A stretch of 64,000 nucleotides of DNA from Roseovarius pelagicus. Its GTDB lineage: Bacteria > Pseudomonadota > Alphaproteobacteria > Rhodobacterales > Rhodobacteraceae. The notes below the pieces were generated by a model. It was not told the origin of the DNA. It worked only from the letters and a program-made list of their open reading frames with translations, and ran no database searches. The DNA is taken from positions 1 to 64,000 of the forward strand of contig NZ_CP106739.1 in assembly GCF_025639885.1 (NCBI RefSeq). Direction: 5' to 3'. Below, piece after piece: positions 25,140 to 33,810 of this stretch; positions within the stretch are counted from its first letter, which is position 1; the number at the start of each line of letters is the position of its first letter. The position numbers were made by a program, and so were the translations under genes.

Positions 25140-25478
25140 TCACGTTGCCTTACCGCCAAGTCTGCAATAGAAGCAGTATTCGAGGTGCAGATTCCTTGCC
25201 CCAGCCTTCTCGACCATGCCGCGCAGATATCCGCCCGGCGAGGCAACCTCACCCGTGCTATGCTTTTCGAACACGAGCGCAAACGCCGCCGTTGCCACCT
25301 GTGTGCCCATTCGGTCCTGAGCCACGTTCCAAGCATGCTCCGAAATCCCGATCATCGGCCTGAGTTGCCCGGCAACCCGATGCAGATCGCCCCAATCCTT
25401 CAGGAATCCGCCCATATTACGCGCCCAGGACGCGAACTCTGGACAGGCCTGCATGATTGTTGGCAGGTCAAGCGCGGT
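25140..25478 (-). pseudogene. repC remnant (C-terminal part of a second plasmid replication initiator)
   Basis: About 112 codons read ALDLPTIMQACPEFASWAR, then QLRPMIGISEHAWNVAQDRM and VASPGGYLRGMVEKAGA. These align with the end of the intact RepC at 42417-43640, which has VRPAMGISVSAWEEAQRCMG and IRSPGGYLRALTSKAA. The first ~270 residues of RepC are missing. At its 5' edge the sequence changes abruptly into a chrA remnant, so it has no start of its own. It is a non-functional relic of another repABC plasmid and differs enough from the resident RepC to come from a different lineage. Confidence 0.8.
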
Positions 25479-25491
25479 CCGGTTCTTGCGC

Positions 25492-25831
25492 AAAGCCGGG
25501 CAGGAACAACGCAAGTAACGCGATGATTGCACCGGACACGCTATTGGGTTTCGGCTCCAGCACCGCACCGAGACAAGCGATTAAGGCCGCGAGCGCCACG
25601 TGCCAGCCAGCCCGCATCATACCGAGTGCGAAACTGACTTGGCTCGAGGCTGGGCCGGGCAGGAACTGGCACAGCGCCACCAGATCGGCGTAGGCGTGAT
25701 CGCTCAGCCACTTGCGTTGCGTACCTAGCTCGTCGCGGAATACCCAGACGCGCCATCGGCCCACCGAAGGAAGTCAGGCAAAGCTTGAAGAAGGTGGAAA
25801 AAACCTCGCCCGACGTTCCTTGTGCTCGCAT
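25492..25831 (-). pseudogene. chrA remnant (chromate transporter), frameshifted and internally deleted
   Basis: Two frames give pieces of the ChrA N-terminal domain. The first is SGEVFSTFFKLCLTSFGGP, then after a shift near 25736-25744 FRDELGTQRKWLSDHAYAD and VALCQFLPGPASSQVSFALG, both strongly conserved in ChrA. It then jumps to ALLALFLPGF, which resembles a later membrane helix, before the repC relic begins. Intact ChrA is about 390-400 residues, so most of the protein is gone. This gene cannot confer chromate resistance. Confidence 0.72.
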
Positions 25832-26169
25832 GTCGCGGCGACAACGATCTCCAGGACGCAGAGTCCATTTGATCGCCCGACGCTGGAAGTGGCAGATATC
25901 TTTCGTCGTCATCGTGATGCCTATCGTTCGGCCAAAGATGGTCATACCGGTCGCGTGGAGCGCCGCGAAATGTCGGCCATCGAGCGTTGCCAGACCCGGA
26001 TGGACGGTCGCGCAGGCTTATCGACCCATCCTTTCGTTGTTCGCAGGCGGCAACGAGGCAGGCGGAAGCCCGCCGTTTCTGCCACATTATGGCCTGGTGA
26101 TGTTCGTTATGCCTGACTTCTGCCGCGCTCAGCACTATCTATTCGATAACACTTGAAGCGGAGCGAGCT
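25832..26169. other. Intergenic stretch upstream of the RcnB-like gene
   Basis: About 340 bp in which I see no supported gene. Open frames on both strands are short and have no family resemblance. It includes the former chrA upstream region and presumably the promoter of the gene at 26170. Confidence 0.45.
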
Positions 26170-26562
26170 ATGAGATTTTCTCGAACACTGGCCGTAATGG
26201 CAATTGCAGCCGTATCGATGGCCGCCGTGCCTGCATCGGCAGACCCTGGGCGCGGCAAGGGCAAGGCGCACGGCGACTACCGCAACGGATTTACAGGACA
26301 CTGCCCGCCGGGACTTGCAAAAAAGAACCCGCCCTGTGTGCCGCCGGGGCAGGCACGCAAGTCCTATGATCACTACGGCTCCAGAATCGGGGACATCCTT
26401 CGCATCGGTGATTACGTGGTTATTCGCGATCCCCGTAGGCTAAATCTAGAGCCGCGTGACGATTGGCGCTATTATCGCGAGGGCAACCGGGCCTATCGGG
26501 TTGATCGTGACACCAGAAAGATCCTCTCCGTCATCAACCTTATCGATGCCTTCACAAACTGA
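26170..26562 (+). CDS. Secreted RcnB-like small protein
   Basis: A 130-residue protein with a clear Sec signal peptide (MRFSRTLAVMAIAAVSMAAVPASA, cut after ASA). The mature part is basic and proline-rich with a Cys pair (GHCPPGLAKKNPPCVPPGQA). It ends in a domain with YVVIRDPRRL, YYREGNRAYRVDRDTRK and VINLIDAF, typical of periplasmic RcnB/YXWGXW-like proteins common in Rhodobacteraceae. RcnB influences Ni/Co homeostasis in E. coli; here the role is unknown. A GGAGCGAGCT ribosome site precedes the ATG. It is monocistronic, next to IS debris. Confidence 0.75.
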   Translation: MRFSRTLAVMAIAAVSMAAVPASADPGRGKGKAHGDYRNGFTGHCPPGLAKKNPPCVPPGQARKSYDHYGSRIGDILRIGDYVVIRDPRRLNLEPRDDWRYYREGNRAYRVDRDTRKILSVINLIDAFTN

Positions 26563-26589
26563 ACCGTCGGCGTTGATGATCGGCTCTGA

Positions 26590-26801
26590 CGCAGTTTTGG
26601 TGCAGATTGAAAATCTGCCGCCGTACTCATCCGACTTGAACCCAATCGAAATGGCGTTCTCGAAACACCAAGCGCATCTGCGACGGATCGGGGCCAGAAT
26701 ATTCGACCAGATGTTCGACGCACTCGCGGAAGTCTGCGATCTGTTCACACCGCAGGAATGCTGGAATTACTTCTGCGAAGCAGGATATGGATCAAGTTAA
26801 A
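26590..26801 (+). pseudogene. IS630-family transposase remnant (C-terminal end)
   Basis: An open segment reads LPPYSSDLNPIEMAFSKHQA followed by a FDALAEVCDLFTPQECWNYF stretch, the end of an IS630-type transposase with its catalytic Glu (PIEMAFSK). The first ~80% of the gene is missing. It is a different IS630 lineage from the intact element 15 bp downstream. Confidence 0.75.
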
Positions 26802-26815
26802 GGCTCGATGCTCTA

Positions 26816-27985
26816 GTGTTCTGCACCTGACGTAGGATTCCCGCCGGCGCCGCTCTGTGGCATGGTCCGCGGATGAGACGCTCCGATATCTGCCTCTACC
26901 TTGGCCCCGCCGACCGCGCTGAGATTCAAGCTTTGCTGAGCAACCGCAACACGCCGCGCAAGCTTGCCTGGCGGGCCGAGATCGTGCTGGTGACGGCGGA
27001 CGGTCAGGGCACCGTCGAGATCATGCGGCGGACGGGCATGTCGAAGCCGACGGTCTGGCGCTGGCAGGAGCGGTATCTGGACGAAGGTGTGTTGGGGCTC
27101 AAGCGGGATAAGACGCGGCCCTCTCGGGTGCCGCCTCTGCCCAGAGAGGTTCGGCTGAAGGTGATCGCGAAGACCGTGCAGGAAACGCCGGCCAATGCCA
27201 CGCACTGGAGCCGCGCGACGATGGCCGAGGCGGTGGGCATATCGCCCTCGAGCGTGGGGCGCATATGGGCGGATGCAGGGCTGAAGCCGCATATCGTGAA
27301 GGGGTTCAAGGTTTCGAACGACCCGATGTTCGAGGCGAAGGTCACCGAGATCGTGGGGCTCTACCTCGACCCGCCGGACCGTGCGGTCGTGCTGTGCGTC
27401 GACGAGAAATCCCAGATACAGGCGCTCGACCGGACACAGCCCGGGCTGCCGCTGAAGAAGGGGCGCGCGGCGACCATGACCCACGACTACAAGCGCCATG
27501 GCACCACCACCCTCTTCGCCGCGCTGGACGTCAAGTCGGGTCTGGTCATCGGCGACTGCATGCCGCGCCACCGCGCAAAGGAGTTTCTGAACTTCCTCCG
27601 CCGGATCGATCGGGCGGTGAAGAAACCTCGCGACATCCACATCGTGCTCGACAACTACGCCACCCACAAGACGCCCGAGGTGCAGGCCTGGCTGGAAAAA
27701 CATCCGCGCTTCAATCTGCATTTCACGCCCACCAGCGCGTCTTGGTTGAACCTGGTCGAGCGCTTCTTCGCCGAGATCACCGCGAAGCGCATCCGACGGG
27801 GCAGTTACTCCAGCGTCGACGATCTCGAGGGCGCCATCTACGACTACCTTCTGCTGCACAACGCAAAGCCGAAACCCTTTGTCTGGAGCAAGACCGCCGA
27901 TGACATCATCGCCCGCGAATGCCGCGCGCTTGATGCCCTCGATGAAATCAGGGGAAATCGGTAGCAACCGTCTGACTCGGAACAC
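26816..27985 (+). mobile_element. Intact IS630-family element
   Basis: About 1.17 kb bounded by inverted ends starting GTGTTC (left GTGTTCTGCACCTGACG, right on the minus strand GTGTTCCGAGTCAGACG) and flanked on both sides by a TA dinucleotide (26814-26815 and 27986-27987), the hallmark target duplication of IS630/Tc1-type elements. It contains one intact transposase gene. It sits at the very end of the LysR gene. Confidence 0.85.
26873..27964 (+). CDS. IS630-family transposase
   Basis: A 363-residue protein. The N-terminal paired helix-turn-helix (IMRRTGMSKPTVWRWQERY) binds the ends. The DDE catalytic triad lies in CVDEKSQIQAL, IVLDNYATHK and NLVERFFAEIT. The frame is uninterrupted and the length is typical for IS630 elements that need no frameshift. 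It probably still works, or was recently active, because the flanking TA duplication is exact. Confidence 0.93.
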   Translation: MRRSDICLYLGPADRAEIQALLSNRNTPRKLAWRAEIVLVTADGQGTVEIMRRTGMSKPTVWRWQERYLDEGVLGLKRDKTRPSRVPPLPREVRLKVIAKTVQETPANATHWSRATMAEAVGISPSSVGRIWADAGLKPHIVKGFKVSNDPMFEAKVTEIVGLYLDPPDRAVVLCVDEKSQIQALDRTQPGLPLKKGRAATMTHDYKRHGTTTLFAALDVKSGLVIGDCMPRHRAKEFLNFLRRIDRAVKKPRDIHIVLDNYATHKTPEVQAWLEKHPRFNLHFTPTSASWLNLVERFFAEITAKRIRRGSYSSVDDLEGAIYDYLLLHNAKPKPFVWSKTADDIIARECRALDALDEIRGNR

Positions 27986-28881
27986 TAGAGGATCGCGGTA
28001 GACCGGATATCCTCGGCGGCGAAGTCGATCAATGCGCGGATCTTGCGTGGCAGGGCCCGACCCTCCAGATAGACCGCGCTGACTGGACCGCTGTCGCCTC
28101 TGAATTCCTCCAGCAAGGGGAGCAGCGCCCCGGTCTCGATGGTGTCGCGCAAGGCGAACTGCGGAATGTTGGCGATCCCCATGCCGCCGACGGCCAGATC
28201 CATGGCCGCGCGCGCCGAGTTGACCTGAAAACGCCCCCGGATCTGAACAACTGTCTCGGTCCCATTTCTTTCGAAGACCCATTTGTGCGGAACCCGCCGG
28301 TTGGTGTCCACAACACAGGTATGGTTGGTGAGTTCTTCGGGCGAGTCGGGTTTCCCGTGTGCTCGGATATAGTCCGGGCTCGCCACCAGGAGGCTGCTGA
28401 AGGTGCCAAGCCTGAGCGTCTTGAGCGACAGCATGTCGGACCGGCCGATGCGAAACGCCAGATCGATGCCCTCGCTTGCCAAGTCGACGTAGCGATCGTT
28501 GAGCCGCAGATCGAGCGTAAGATCCGGGTTCTGCCGGGCAAACCGTGCCAGCATCCCCGTGACGTAAACTTCGCCGAACGTCACGGGAGCCGAGATGCGA
28601 ATGATGCCGGTCAGCCCGCGCGATCCCTCCGCGACGCTGCCGAGCAGGTCATCGAGATCATCGAGCAGCGCGGGCGCCCGCGCAATCAGGTCCTCGCCCG
28701 CCGGCGTCAGCCCCACCTTGCGGGTGGTCCGCTGAAGCAAGCGGGCACCGAGGCGTTGCTCGAGCGCAGCCACATATTTGGAAGTCAGCCGGTTCGACAC
28801 CCCCAGCTGATGGGCGGCCGCGGTGAACGAGCCCGTCTGCGCGGTGGCCACGAAGGCCCGGAGTTCATCGACGATATCCAT
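27985..28881 (-). CDS. LysR family transcriptional regulator
   Basis: A 298-residue protein. The N-terminal helix-turn-helix is FVATAQTGSFTAAAHQLGVSNRLTSKYVAALE, and the effector domain has ISAPVTFGEVYV and LASEGIDLAFRIG as in the PA/LTTR group that controls quinone- or electrophile-stress genes. It is divergent from the operon starting at 29009, with a shared 127-bp control region. The stop codon (TAG) is formed by the TA target site plus the first base of the IS630 element, so the original C terminus may have been a few residues longer. The length is still normal, so it is probably functional. Confidence 0.9.
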   Translation of the reverse strand: MDIVDELRAFVATAQTGSFTAAAHQLGVSNRLTSKYVAALEQRLGARLLQRTTRKVGLTPAGEDLIARAPALLDDLDDLLGSVAEGSRGLTGIIRISAPVTFGEVYVTGMLARFARQNPDLTLDLRLNDRYVDLASEGIDLAFRIGRSDMLSLKTLRLGTFSSLLVASPDYIRAHGKPDSPEELTNHTCVVDTNRRVPHKWVFERNGTETVVQIRGRFQVNSARAAMDLAVGGMGIANIPQFALRDTIETGALLPLLEEFRGDSGPVSAVYLEGRALPRKIRALIDFAAEDIRSTAIL

Positions 28882-29008
28882 GGCAGTTACTTAGTACGCT
28901 TTGTAGATAGTCATTCTCCATAGTCGCCATTTCATTGACTAAAGGCAAGGCGTATCTTCCTGACAGATCAAACAGCGCCTGAAGGCGCGCACTGAAAGGA
29001 AAGAAGTC

Positions 29009-29587
29009 ATGAAAATCGCAATCATTGGTAACGGCAATGTCGGATCCGGTCTGGCAAATGTCCTGAGCAAAACACAACATGAGGTCGGGACCTTTGGTCG
29101 CGCCGACGATATGGCAAACGCCGTGACTGAGGCCGATATCGTTATTCTCGCGACACCCTATGGGGCAGTTGCCGAAATCGCCGACCAGGCAGACTTCAAC
29201 GGCAAGATCGTCATCGATGTGTCCAACCCCGTCACCGAGGATTTCTCGGCCCTGCAACTCGGTACCACCACGTCGGCCGCCGAGGCGATCGCTGCGCTCG
29301 TTCCGGGAGCGTTCGTCGTGAAGGCCTTCAACACGATCTTCGCCCAGCACTATGCGGGGGATCTCAAGCTGGACGGTCAGCCGTTGCAGACCTTTATCGC
29401 CGCCGACGACGAGACGGCGCGCGACACCGTGAAAACGCTGGCCGCAGAGGCCGGGTTCGAGCCGATCGATGCCGGCCCCCTGTTCACTGCCCGTCAGTTA
29501 GAGCCGCTCGGCTTCCTGAATATCCAGTTCGGCTATGTGCTCGGAAAAGGCACAGAGATCGCGCCGCGCTGGCAGTTTTCCGCCTGA
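29009..29587 (+). CDS. NADP-binding reductase (F420-dependent NADP oxidoreductase-like)
   Basis: A 192-residue Rossmann protein starting MKIAIIGNGNVGSGLANVL, the GxGxxG NADP site. ATPYGAVAEIA and VIDVSNPVTEDF follow, as in the NADPH-dependent F420 reductase family. Alphaproteobacteria generally lack F420, so it probably acts as a NADPH reductase on a quinone or other small substrate. AAAGGAAAGAAG gives a good ribosome site. It is first gene of a six-gene operon controlled by the divergent LysR gene. Confidence 0.88.
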   Translation: MKIAIIGNGNVGSGLANVLSKTQHEVGTFGRADDMANAVTEADIVILATPYGAVAEIADQADFNGKIVIDVSNPVTEDFSALQLGTTTSAAEAIAALVPGAFVVKAFNTIFAQHYAGDLKLDGQPLQTFIAADDETARDTVKTLAAEAGFEPIDAGPLFTARQLEPLGFLNIQFGYVLGKGTEIAPRWQFSA

Positions 29588-29616
29588 CCCAACCTCCCGA
29601 ACAAAGGAAAAAGACA

Positions 29617-30060
29617 ATGTCCAACGCAAACCATCATAGCCCGCCTCAATCACCGGTGATTCCCGGTGTGGCAAATGCCGATCTGGCAGCCACAATCCTG
29701 CGCGTCTCTCTGGGAATACTGTTCATCGCCCATGGCTGGCTGAAACTGGCGATCTTCACGCCGGCTGGAACGGCCGCCTTCTTCGAAAGCCTCGGCTTTC
29801 CAGGGGCGCTTGCCTATCTCGTGATGGCCGCCGAGCTCGCTGGCGGCGTGGCGCTGATCCTCGGCGTCTGGACCCGCTGGGTGTCGCTCGCGTTGGTGCC
29901 GGTTCTGCTCGGCTCGATCTACGCGCCGCATGGCGCGGCCGGCTTCTTCTTCTCGAATGAAGGCGGCGGCTGGGAGTATCCGGCGCTTTGGGCGATCACA
30001 CTGGTCGTGCAGGCCCTGCTGGGCGACGGCGCCTATGCGCTCAAGCGCAGCCGGACCTGA
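29617..30060 (+). CDS. DoxX family membrane protein
   Basis: A 147-residue protein with four membrane helices (ATILRVSLGILFIAHGWLKL, LAYLVMAAELAGGVALILGV, SLALVPVLLGSIY, ALWAITLVVQALLG). The AHGWLKL segment and EGGGWEYP near the C terminus are typical of DoxX. Family members sit in the inner membrane and are linked to thiol or quinone redox stress. It is 29 bp after the NADP reductase gene with AAAGGAAAAAGAC as ribosome site. Confidence 0.88.
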   Translation: MSNANHHSPPQSPVIPGVANADLAATILRVSLGILFIAHGWLKLAIFTPAGTAAFFESLGFPGALAYLVMAAELAGGVALILGVWTRWVSLALVPVLLGSIYAPHGAAGFFFSNEGGGWEYPALWAITLVVQALLGDGAYALKRSRT

Positions 30061-30122
30061 TCCGATCCGTCCTCATGGTGCGGGGCAATCAGCCCCGCAC
30101 GCTTCCGCACAGGAGTTTCACG

Positions 30123-30950
30123 ATGACCAATCCAACCGAAAATTTCGACATGAATACCGCGCCGATCCGCATCAATACCGTTCGGCTCAGGGTGCGGGAT
30201 CTCGATGCCGTTTCGTCCTTCTACCGTGACGTTCTGGGGCTGGTGCCGCTGGCAGAGGCCGGAAGCAGCGTGACACTGGGCACCGAAGAGACGCCGCTGC
30301 TGCATCTTGACGGCGACCCGTCGTTACGCCCGCGCGATCCCAGGCAAGCGGGGCTGTTTCACACCGCCTTTCTGTTGCCATCGCGCGGCGAACTTGCCCG
30401 CTGGCTTGGCCATGTGACCGAAACGGGCGTGCGGCTGCAGGGCGCATCGGATCACATCGTCAGCGAAGCGATCTATCTAGCCGATCCCGAAGGCAATGGC
30501 ATCGAGGTCTATGTCGACCGTCCGCCAAGCCAGTGGCGCGATCGCGCGGGTGATATCCGTATGGCGACTGACCCTCTGGACCTTGAGGGCCTGATGCGCG
30601 CGGCGCAAGGCCGGACATGGGCCGGATTTCCGAAGGGCGGCATCATCGGCCACGTTCATTTACAGATCGGCGACACGAAAGAGGCGGATCGCTTCTACCG
30701 CGACGCCCTCGGCTTCGCCATCGCGGCGACCTATCCGGGCGCGAGCTTCTACGGCAGCGGCGGTTATCACCACCAGTTGGCCGGCAACATCTGGAACAGC
30801 CGCAATGCCGGGACGCGGGACCCGTCCGAGGCGGGGCTGAGCGAAATAACCCTCGGCGTCGATCCGACGGCGCGTCAGGCGATCACGCAGCGCCTTGGCG
30901 GCGACCGCTTTGCCGATCCTTGGGGCACCGCCTTCGCGCTGGCGCAGTGA
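30123..30950 (+). CDS. VOC family protein (catechol-2,3-dioxygenase-like, CatE type)
   Basis: A 275-residue protein with two vicinal-oxygen-chelate modules. The first has NTVRLRVRDLDAVSSFYRDV, LFHTAFLLPSR and GNGIEVYVDRP. The second begins at GHVHLQIGDTKEADRFYRDALG. Metal-ligand positions are visible (His in FHTAF and GHVHL, Glu in GIEVY). CatE-type enzymes open the ring of catechols; related members are glyoxalases. ATG 30123 follows AGGAG; a longer frame from 29988 lies inside doxX and is rejected. It fits an operon that removes quinones or catechols. Confidence 0.85.
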   Translation: MTNPTENFDMNTAPIRINTVRLRVRDLDAVSSFYRDVLGLVPLAEAGSSVTLGTEETPLLHLDGDPSLRPRDPRQAGLFHTAFLLPSRGELARWLGHVTETGVRLQGASDHIVSEAIYLADPEGNGIEVYVDRPPSQWRDRAGDIRMATDPLDLEGLMRAAQGRTWAGFPKGGIIGHVHLQIGDTKEADRFYRDALGFAIAATYPGASFYGSGGYHHQLAGNIWNSRNAGTRDPSEAGLSEITLGVDPTARQAITQRLGGDRFADPWGTAFALAQ

Positions 30951-30988
30951 CGCACTTTGCGAACCTGATAGTAAAAAGGAGACAAGAC

Positions 30989-31966
30989 ATGCTTGTGAAT
31001 GGAAAATGGGTCGAGAACTGGCAGCCTGTGCAGAAGGCCGATGAACAGGGGCGTTTCGTGCGCCAGGTTTCGGAGTTCCGGAACTGGATCACCCCCGATG
31101 GGCGTCCCGGCCCCACGGGCGAGGGTGGTTTCGAGGCCGAGGCCGGGCGGTATCGGCTCTATGTCGCGCTGATCTGCCCGTGGGCCTCGCGAACCCTGAT
31201 CGCACGGCGGCTCAAGGGGCTAGCGGATCTGATCCCCGTCACGGTGGTCAACCCGACGCTGACCGATCAGGGCTGGCGGTTCGGCGGCTATCCGGGCGCG
31301 GATGAGGACCCGCTTTACGGATCGAGTTACATGCATGAACTCTATACCCGTGCCGATCCGCATGTTTCGGGCCGCGCCACCGTGCCGGTATTGTGGGACA
31401 TGAAGCGCGGCGTCATGGTGAACAACGAAAGCGCCGACATCGTGCGCATGTTTGATACCGCCTTCGAAGCGATCGCCCCATCCGATCTGCGTCTCTATCC
31501 CGCCGCTTTGGCCGACGAGATCGACGTGCTGAACAGGCAGATTTACGAAAGCCTCAATAACGGGGTCTACAAGGCCGGGTTCGCCTCCAGCCAAGAGGCC
31601 TATGACGAGGCCGTCGATGGGGTGTTCGCGATGCTGGACCAATTGGAGACGCGCCTCGGTGACGACCGCCCGTATCTGTTCGGCGACGAGTTGACCGAAA
31701 CCGATATTCGTGCCTTCGTGACGCTCATCCGGTTCGACGCGGCCTATCACGGATTGTTCAAGACCAACCGTCGGCAAATCGCGGATTACCCGCATCTTTC
31801 AGCGCATATGGAACGCGTGCTGCGGCTGCCGGGCGTCGCGGAAACGGTGAACATGGATCACATCACGCGAGGCTATTATTCGATCAAGGCGTTGAATCCG
31901 ACGGGCATCCGGCCGGCCGGCCCGGCGCATGTCCGGCGTTTGCTTGACGTAGTCGCGGCCGACTGA
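30989..31966 (+). CDS. Glutathionyl-hydroquinone reductase (Omega-class GST-like)
   Basis: A 325-residue protein. The active-site Cys is in YVALICPWASR, the standard CPWA motif of glutathionyl-hydroquinone reductases (PcpF/YqjG/Ecm4). TVVNPTLTDQGW, PVLWD and NNESADIVRMF complete the thioredoxin-like domain, and the C-terminal helical GST domain has FGDELTETDIRAF. It reduces glutathionyl-hydroquinones to free hydroquinones with glutathione. AAAAAGGAGAC precedes the ATG. It follows the VOC gene by 38 bp. Confidence 0.93.
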   Translation: MLVNGKWVENWQPVQKADEQGRFVRQVSEFRNWITPDGRPGPTGEGGFEAEAGRYRLYVALICPWASRTLIARRLKGLADLIPVTVVNPTLTDQGWRFGGYPGADEDPLYGSSYMHELYTRADPHVSGRATVPVLWDMKRGVMVNNESADIVRMFDTAFEAIAPSDLRLYPAALADEIDVLNRQIYESLNNGVYKAGFASSQEAYDEAVDGVFAMLDQLETRLGDDRPYLFGDELTETDIRAFVTLIRFDAAYHGLFKTNRRQIADYPHLSAHMERVLRLPGVAETVNMDHITRGYYSIKALNPTGIRPAGPAHVRRLLDVVAAD

Positions 31967-32086
31967 CGGAACCCGCTTGCGCGGCATTGGGATCTGCGCG
32001 CAATCGCACAGCCGATGCCACTTCTTCGCCAACAGCGATTTCGCCTCCAAGGGCCATCTTGGATGTATAAGAATAAAGGAGCCTCC

Positions 32087-32995
32087 ATGACGTTCAGACC
32101 AGTCGCAGCGACCAGCAAGGCGCAACCCGCACTGGAAGGTGCGGGCGTGCATCTGCAGCGTGTTTTCGGATTCGACGATCCTTCGTTAACCGATCCGTTT
32201 CTGATGATGGACGATTTTCGCAACGATGATCCTCGGCTTTATTCCAAGGGGTTCCCTTGGCATCCGCATCGCGGGATCGAAACGATCACCTATGTTCTGG
32301 ACGGTCAGGTCGAGCATGCCGATTCGCTTGGGAACCGCGGCCTGCTCGGCCCGGGCAGCGTTCAGTGGATGACCGCCGGATCGGGTATCGTGCATCAAGA
32401 AATGCCTTCAGGCAACTCCAAGGGTCAGATGCACGGCTTCCAGCTCTGGGCCAACCTGCCCTCTTCGCTCAAGATGACGGCGCCGCGCTACCAAGACATT
32501 ACCGCCGGAGACATACCTGTCGAGGGCGACGATGACGGCACGGTGGTCAAGGTCATCACCGGCTCGTTCTGGGGCAAGACCGGCCCAGTGGACGGAATCG
32601 CAGCCAACCCGATGCTGCTCGGTGTCTCGGTTCCTGCCGGGCGGCGCAAGGTGCTTCCGGTGGACACGCGGGCCAATGCACTGGCCTATGTCTTTGCTGG
32701 TTCCGGCACTTTCCGCGATGCCAGCGACCCTGTAGGCATCAAGGTTGAAAAGGAATATCGCGGGACCGAGCTGAACATCCGCGACATGACCGGAAACCGC
32801 ACGCTGGTCCGTTTCGGATCCGGCGACGAGATCACGGTTCAGGCTGGCGACGAAGGCATCCGTTTCCTGCTGATGACCGGCAGACCGATTCAGGAACCTG
32901 TCGCCTGGCATGGCCCCATCGTGATGAACACCCAGAAGGAATTGCGCCAGGCACTCCTCGAACTGAACAACGGCACCTTCATAAAGCACGCGTGA
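32087..32995 (+). CDS. Pirin family protein (quercetinase-like)
   Basis: A 302-residue bicupin. The N-terminal cupin shows the metal ligands in [11 protein letters not shown] and [10 protein letters not shown]; the C-terminal cupin begins near [13 protein letters not shown]. The GFQLWANLP segment is standard in pirins. Bacterial pirins include quercetin dioxygenases and redox-sensing regulators; in this quinone operon an oxygenase or sensor role is plausible. Start ATG 32087 has AAAGGAGCC upstream. A gap of 120 bp from the reductase gene contains no clear terminator. Confidence 0.9.
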   Translation: MTFRPVAATSKAQPALEGAGVHLQRVFGFDDPSLTDPFLMMDDFRNDDPRLYSKGFPWHPHRGIETITYVLDGQVEHADSLGNRGLLGPGSVQWMTAGSGIVHQEMPSGNSKGQMHGFQLWANLPSSLKMTAPRYQDITAGDIPVEGDDDGTVVKVITGSFWGKTGPVDGIAANPMLLGVSVPAGRRKVLPVDTRANALAYVFAGSGTFRDASDPVGIKVEKEYRGTELNIRDMTGNRTLVRFGSGDEITVQAGDEGIRFLLMTGRPIQEPVAWHGPIVMNTQKELRQALLELNNGTFIKHA

Positions 32996-33042
32996 GGATG
33001 CCGCCCGATACGAAAAACCAACCAACTGAAAAGGAAAAGACA

Positions 33043-33636
33043 ATGGCACAGCCCAAGATCGCAATTATCTTCTACTCGACCTACGGAACCAACCATGCCG
33101 TCGCCTTGGCGGCGGCAGAGGCAGCCCGCGACGCAGGCGCGGATGTCCGCCTTCGCCGCGTTCCCGAGACGGCCCCGAAAGAGGTTGTCGAAACCCAGGA
33201 CGTCTGGAAAGCGCAACTGGACAAGATGGGCGATATCCCCGAAGCGACGGCCGACGACATGGCATGGGCCGACGGTTATTTCTTCTCGACACCGACCCGT
33301 TTCGGCGTGGCCGCCAGCCAGCTTCGGGCCTTCATTGATACGCTGGGCGGGCTCTGGGGTGCCGGCAAGCTGGCCAACAAGACCTTCACGGCCACGACGA
33401 GCGCCCAGAATCCGCATGGCGGTCAGGAAGCGACCATTCTTAGCCTGTACACCACTGCAATGCATTGGGGCGCCATCATTGTCGCGCCGGGTTTTACCGA
33501 TCAGTCGATTTTTGACGCTGGCGGCAACCCCTACGGCTTCTCGACCAACGCCAATGGCTTTGACGATGCTGGGAAGGCGGCAGTGACCCATCAGGCCAGG
33601 CGCCTGGTCGAGATGACCGGAAAGATCACCGGCTGA
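33043..33636 (+). CDS. wrbA: WrbA-type NAD(P)H:quinone oxidoreductase
   Basis: A 197-residue flavodoxin-like protein. The FMN phosphate loop is [11 protein letters not shown], and [17 protein letters not shown] and [20 protein letters not shown] match WrbA exactly. It reduces quinones by two electrons to hydroquinones, avoiding semiquinone radicals. It ends the six-gene operon. GAAAAGGAAAAGAC precedes the ATG at 33043; an open frame to 32992 is out of keeping with the family start. Confidence 0.93.
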   Translation: MAQPKIAIIFYSTYGTNHAVALAAAEAARDAGADVRLRRVPETAPKEVVETQDVWKAQLDKMGDIPEATADDMAWADGYFFSTPTRFGVAASQLRAFIDTLGGLWGAGKLANKTFTATTSAQNPHGGQEATILSLYTTAMHWGAIIVAPGFTDQSIFDAGGNPYGFSTNANGFDDAGKAAVTHQARRLVEMTGKITG

Positions 33637-33810
33637 TCGAGACGGCAGATCGCGGGCGATATCGCGGCGCAAACCAGCGCGCCCCACCGCCCGCGAAACC
33701 GGTCATACGCAGCAAAAATATCAGTTCGTGGGACAAGAAGACTGCTGTTGCGAAGTCGTTAATGTCGTTTTGCACAAATAAGTTCAGCAGTTTTTTACCC
33801 TTCGGCAGGA

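Noticed and set aside
25468..25831. A functional chromate transporter
   Set aside because: A frameshift near 25736-25744, an internal jump between helices and fusion to repC leave less than a third of the protein.
26813..28282. A 489-codon minus-strand frame across the IS630 element and the LysR gene
   Set aside because: It is antisense to an intact transposase and overlaps the LysR gene in another frame; no family resemblance.
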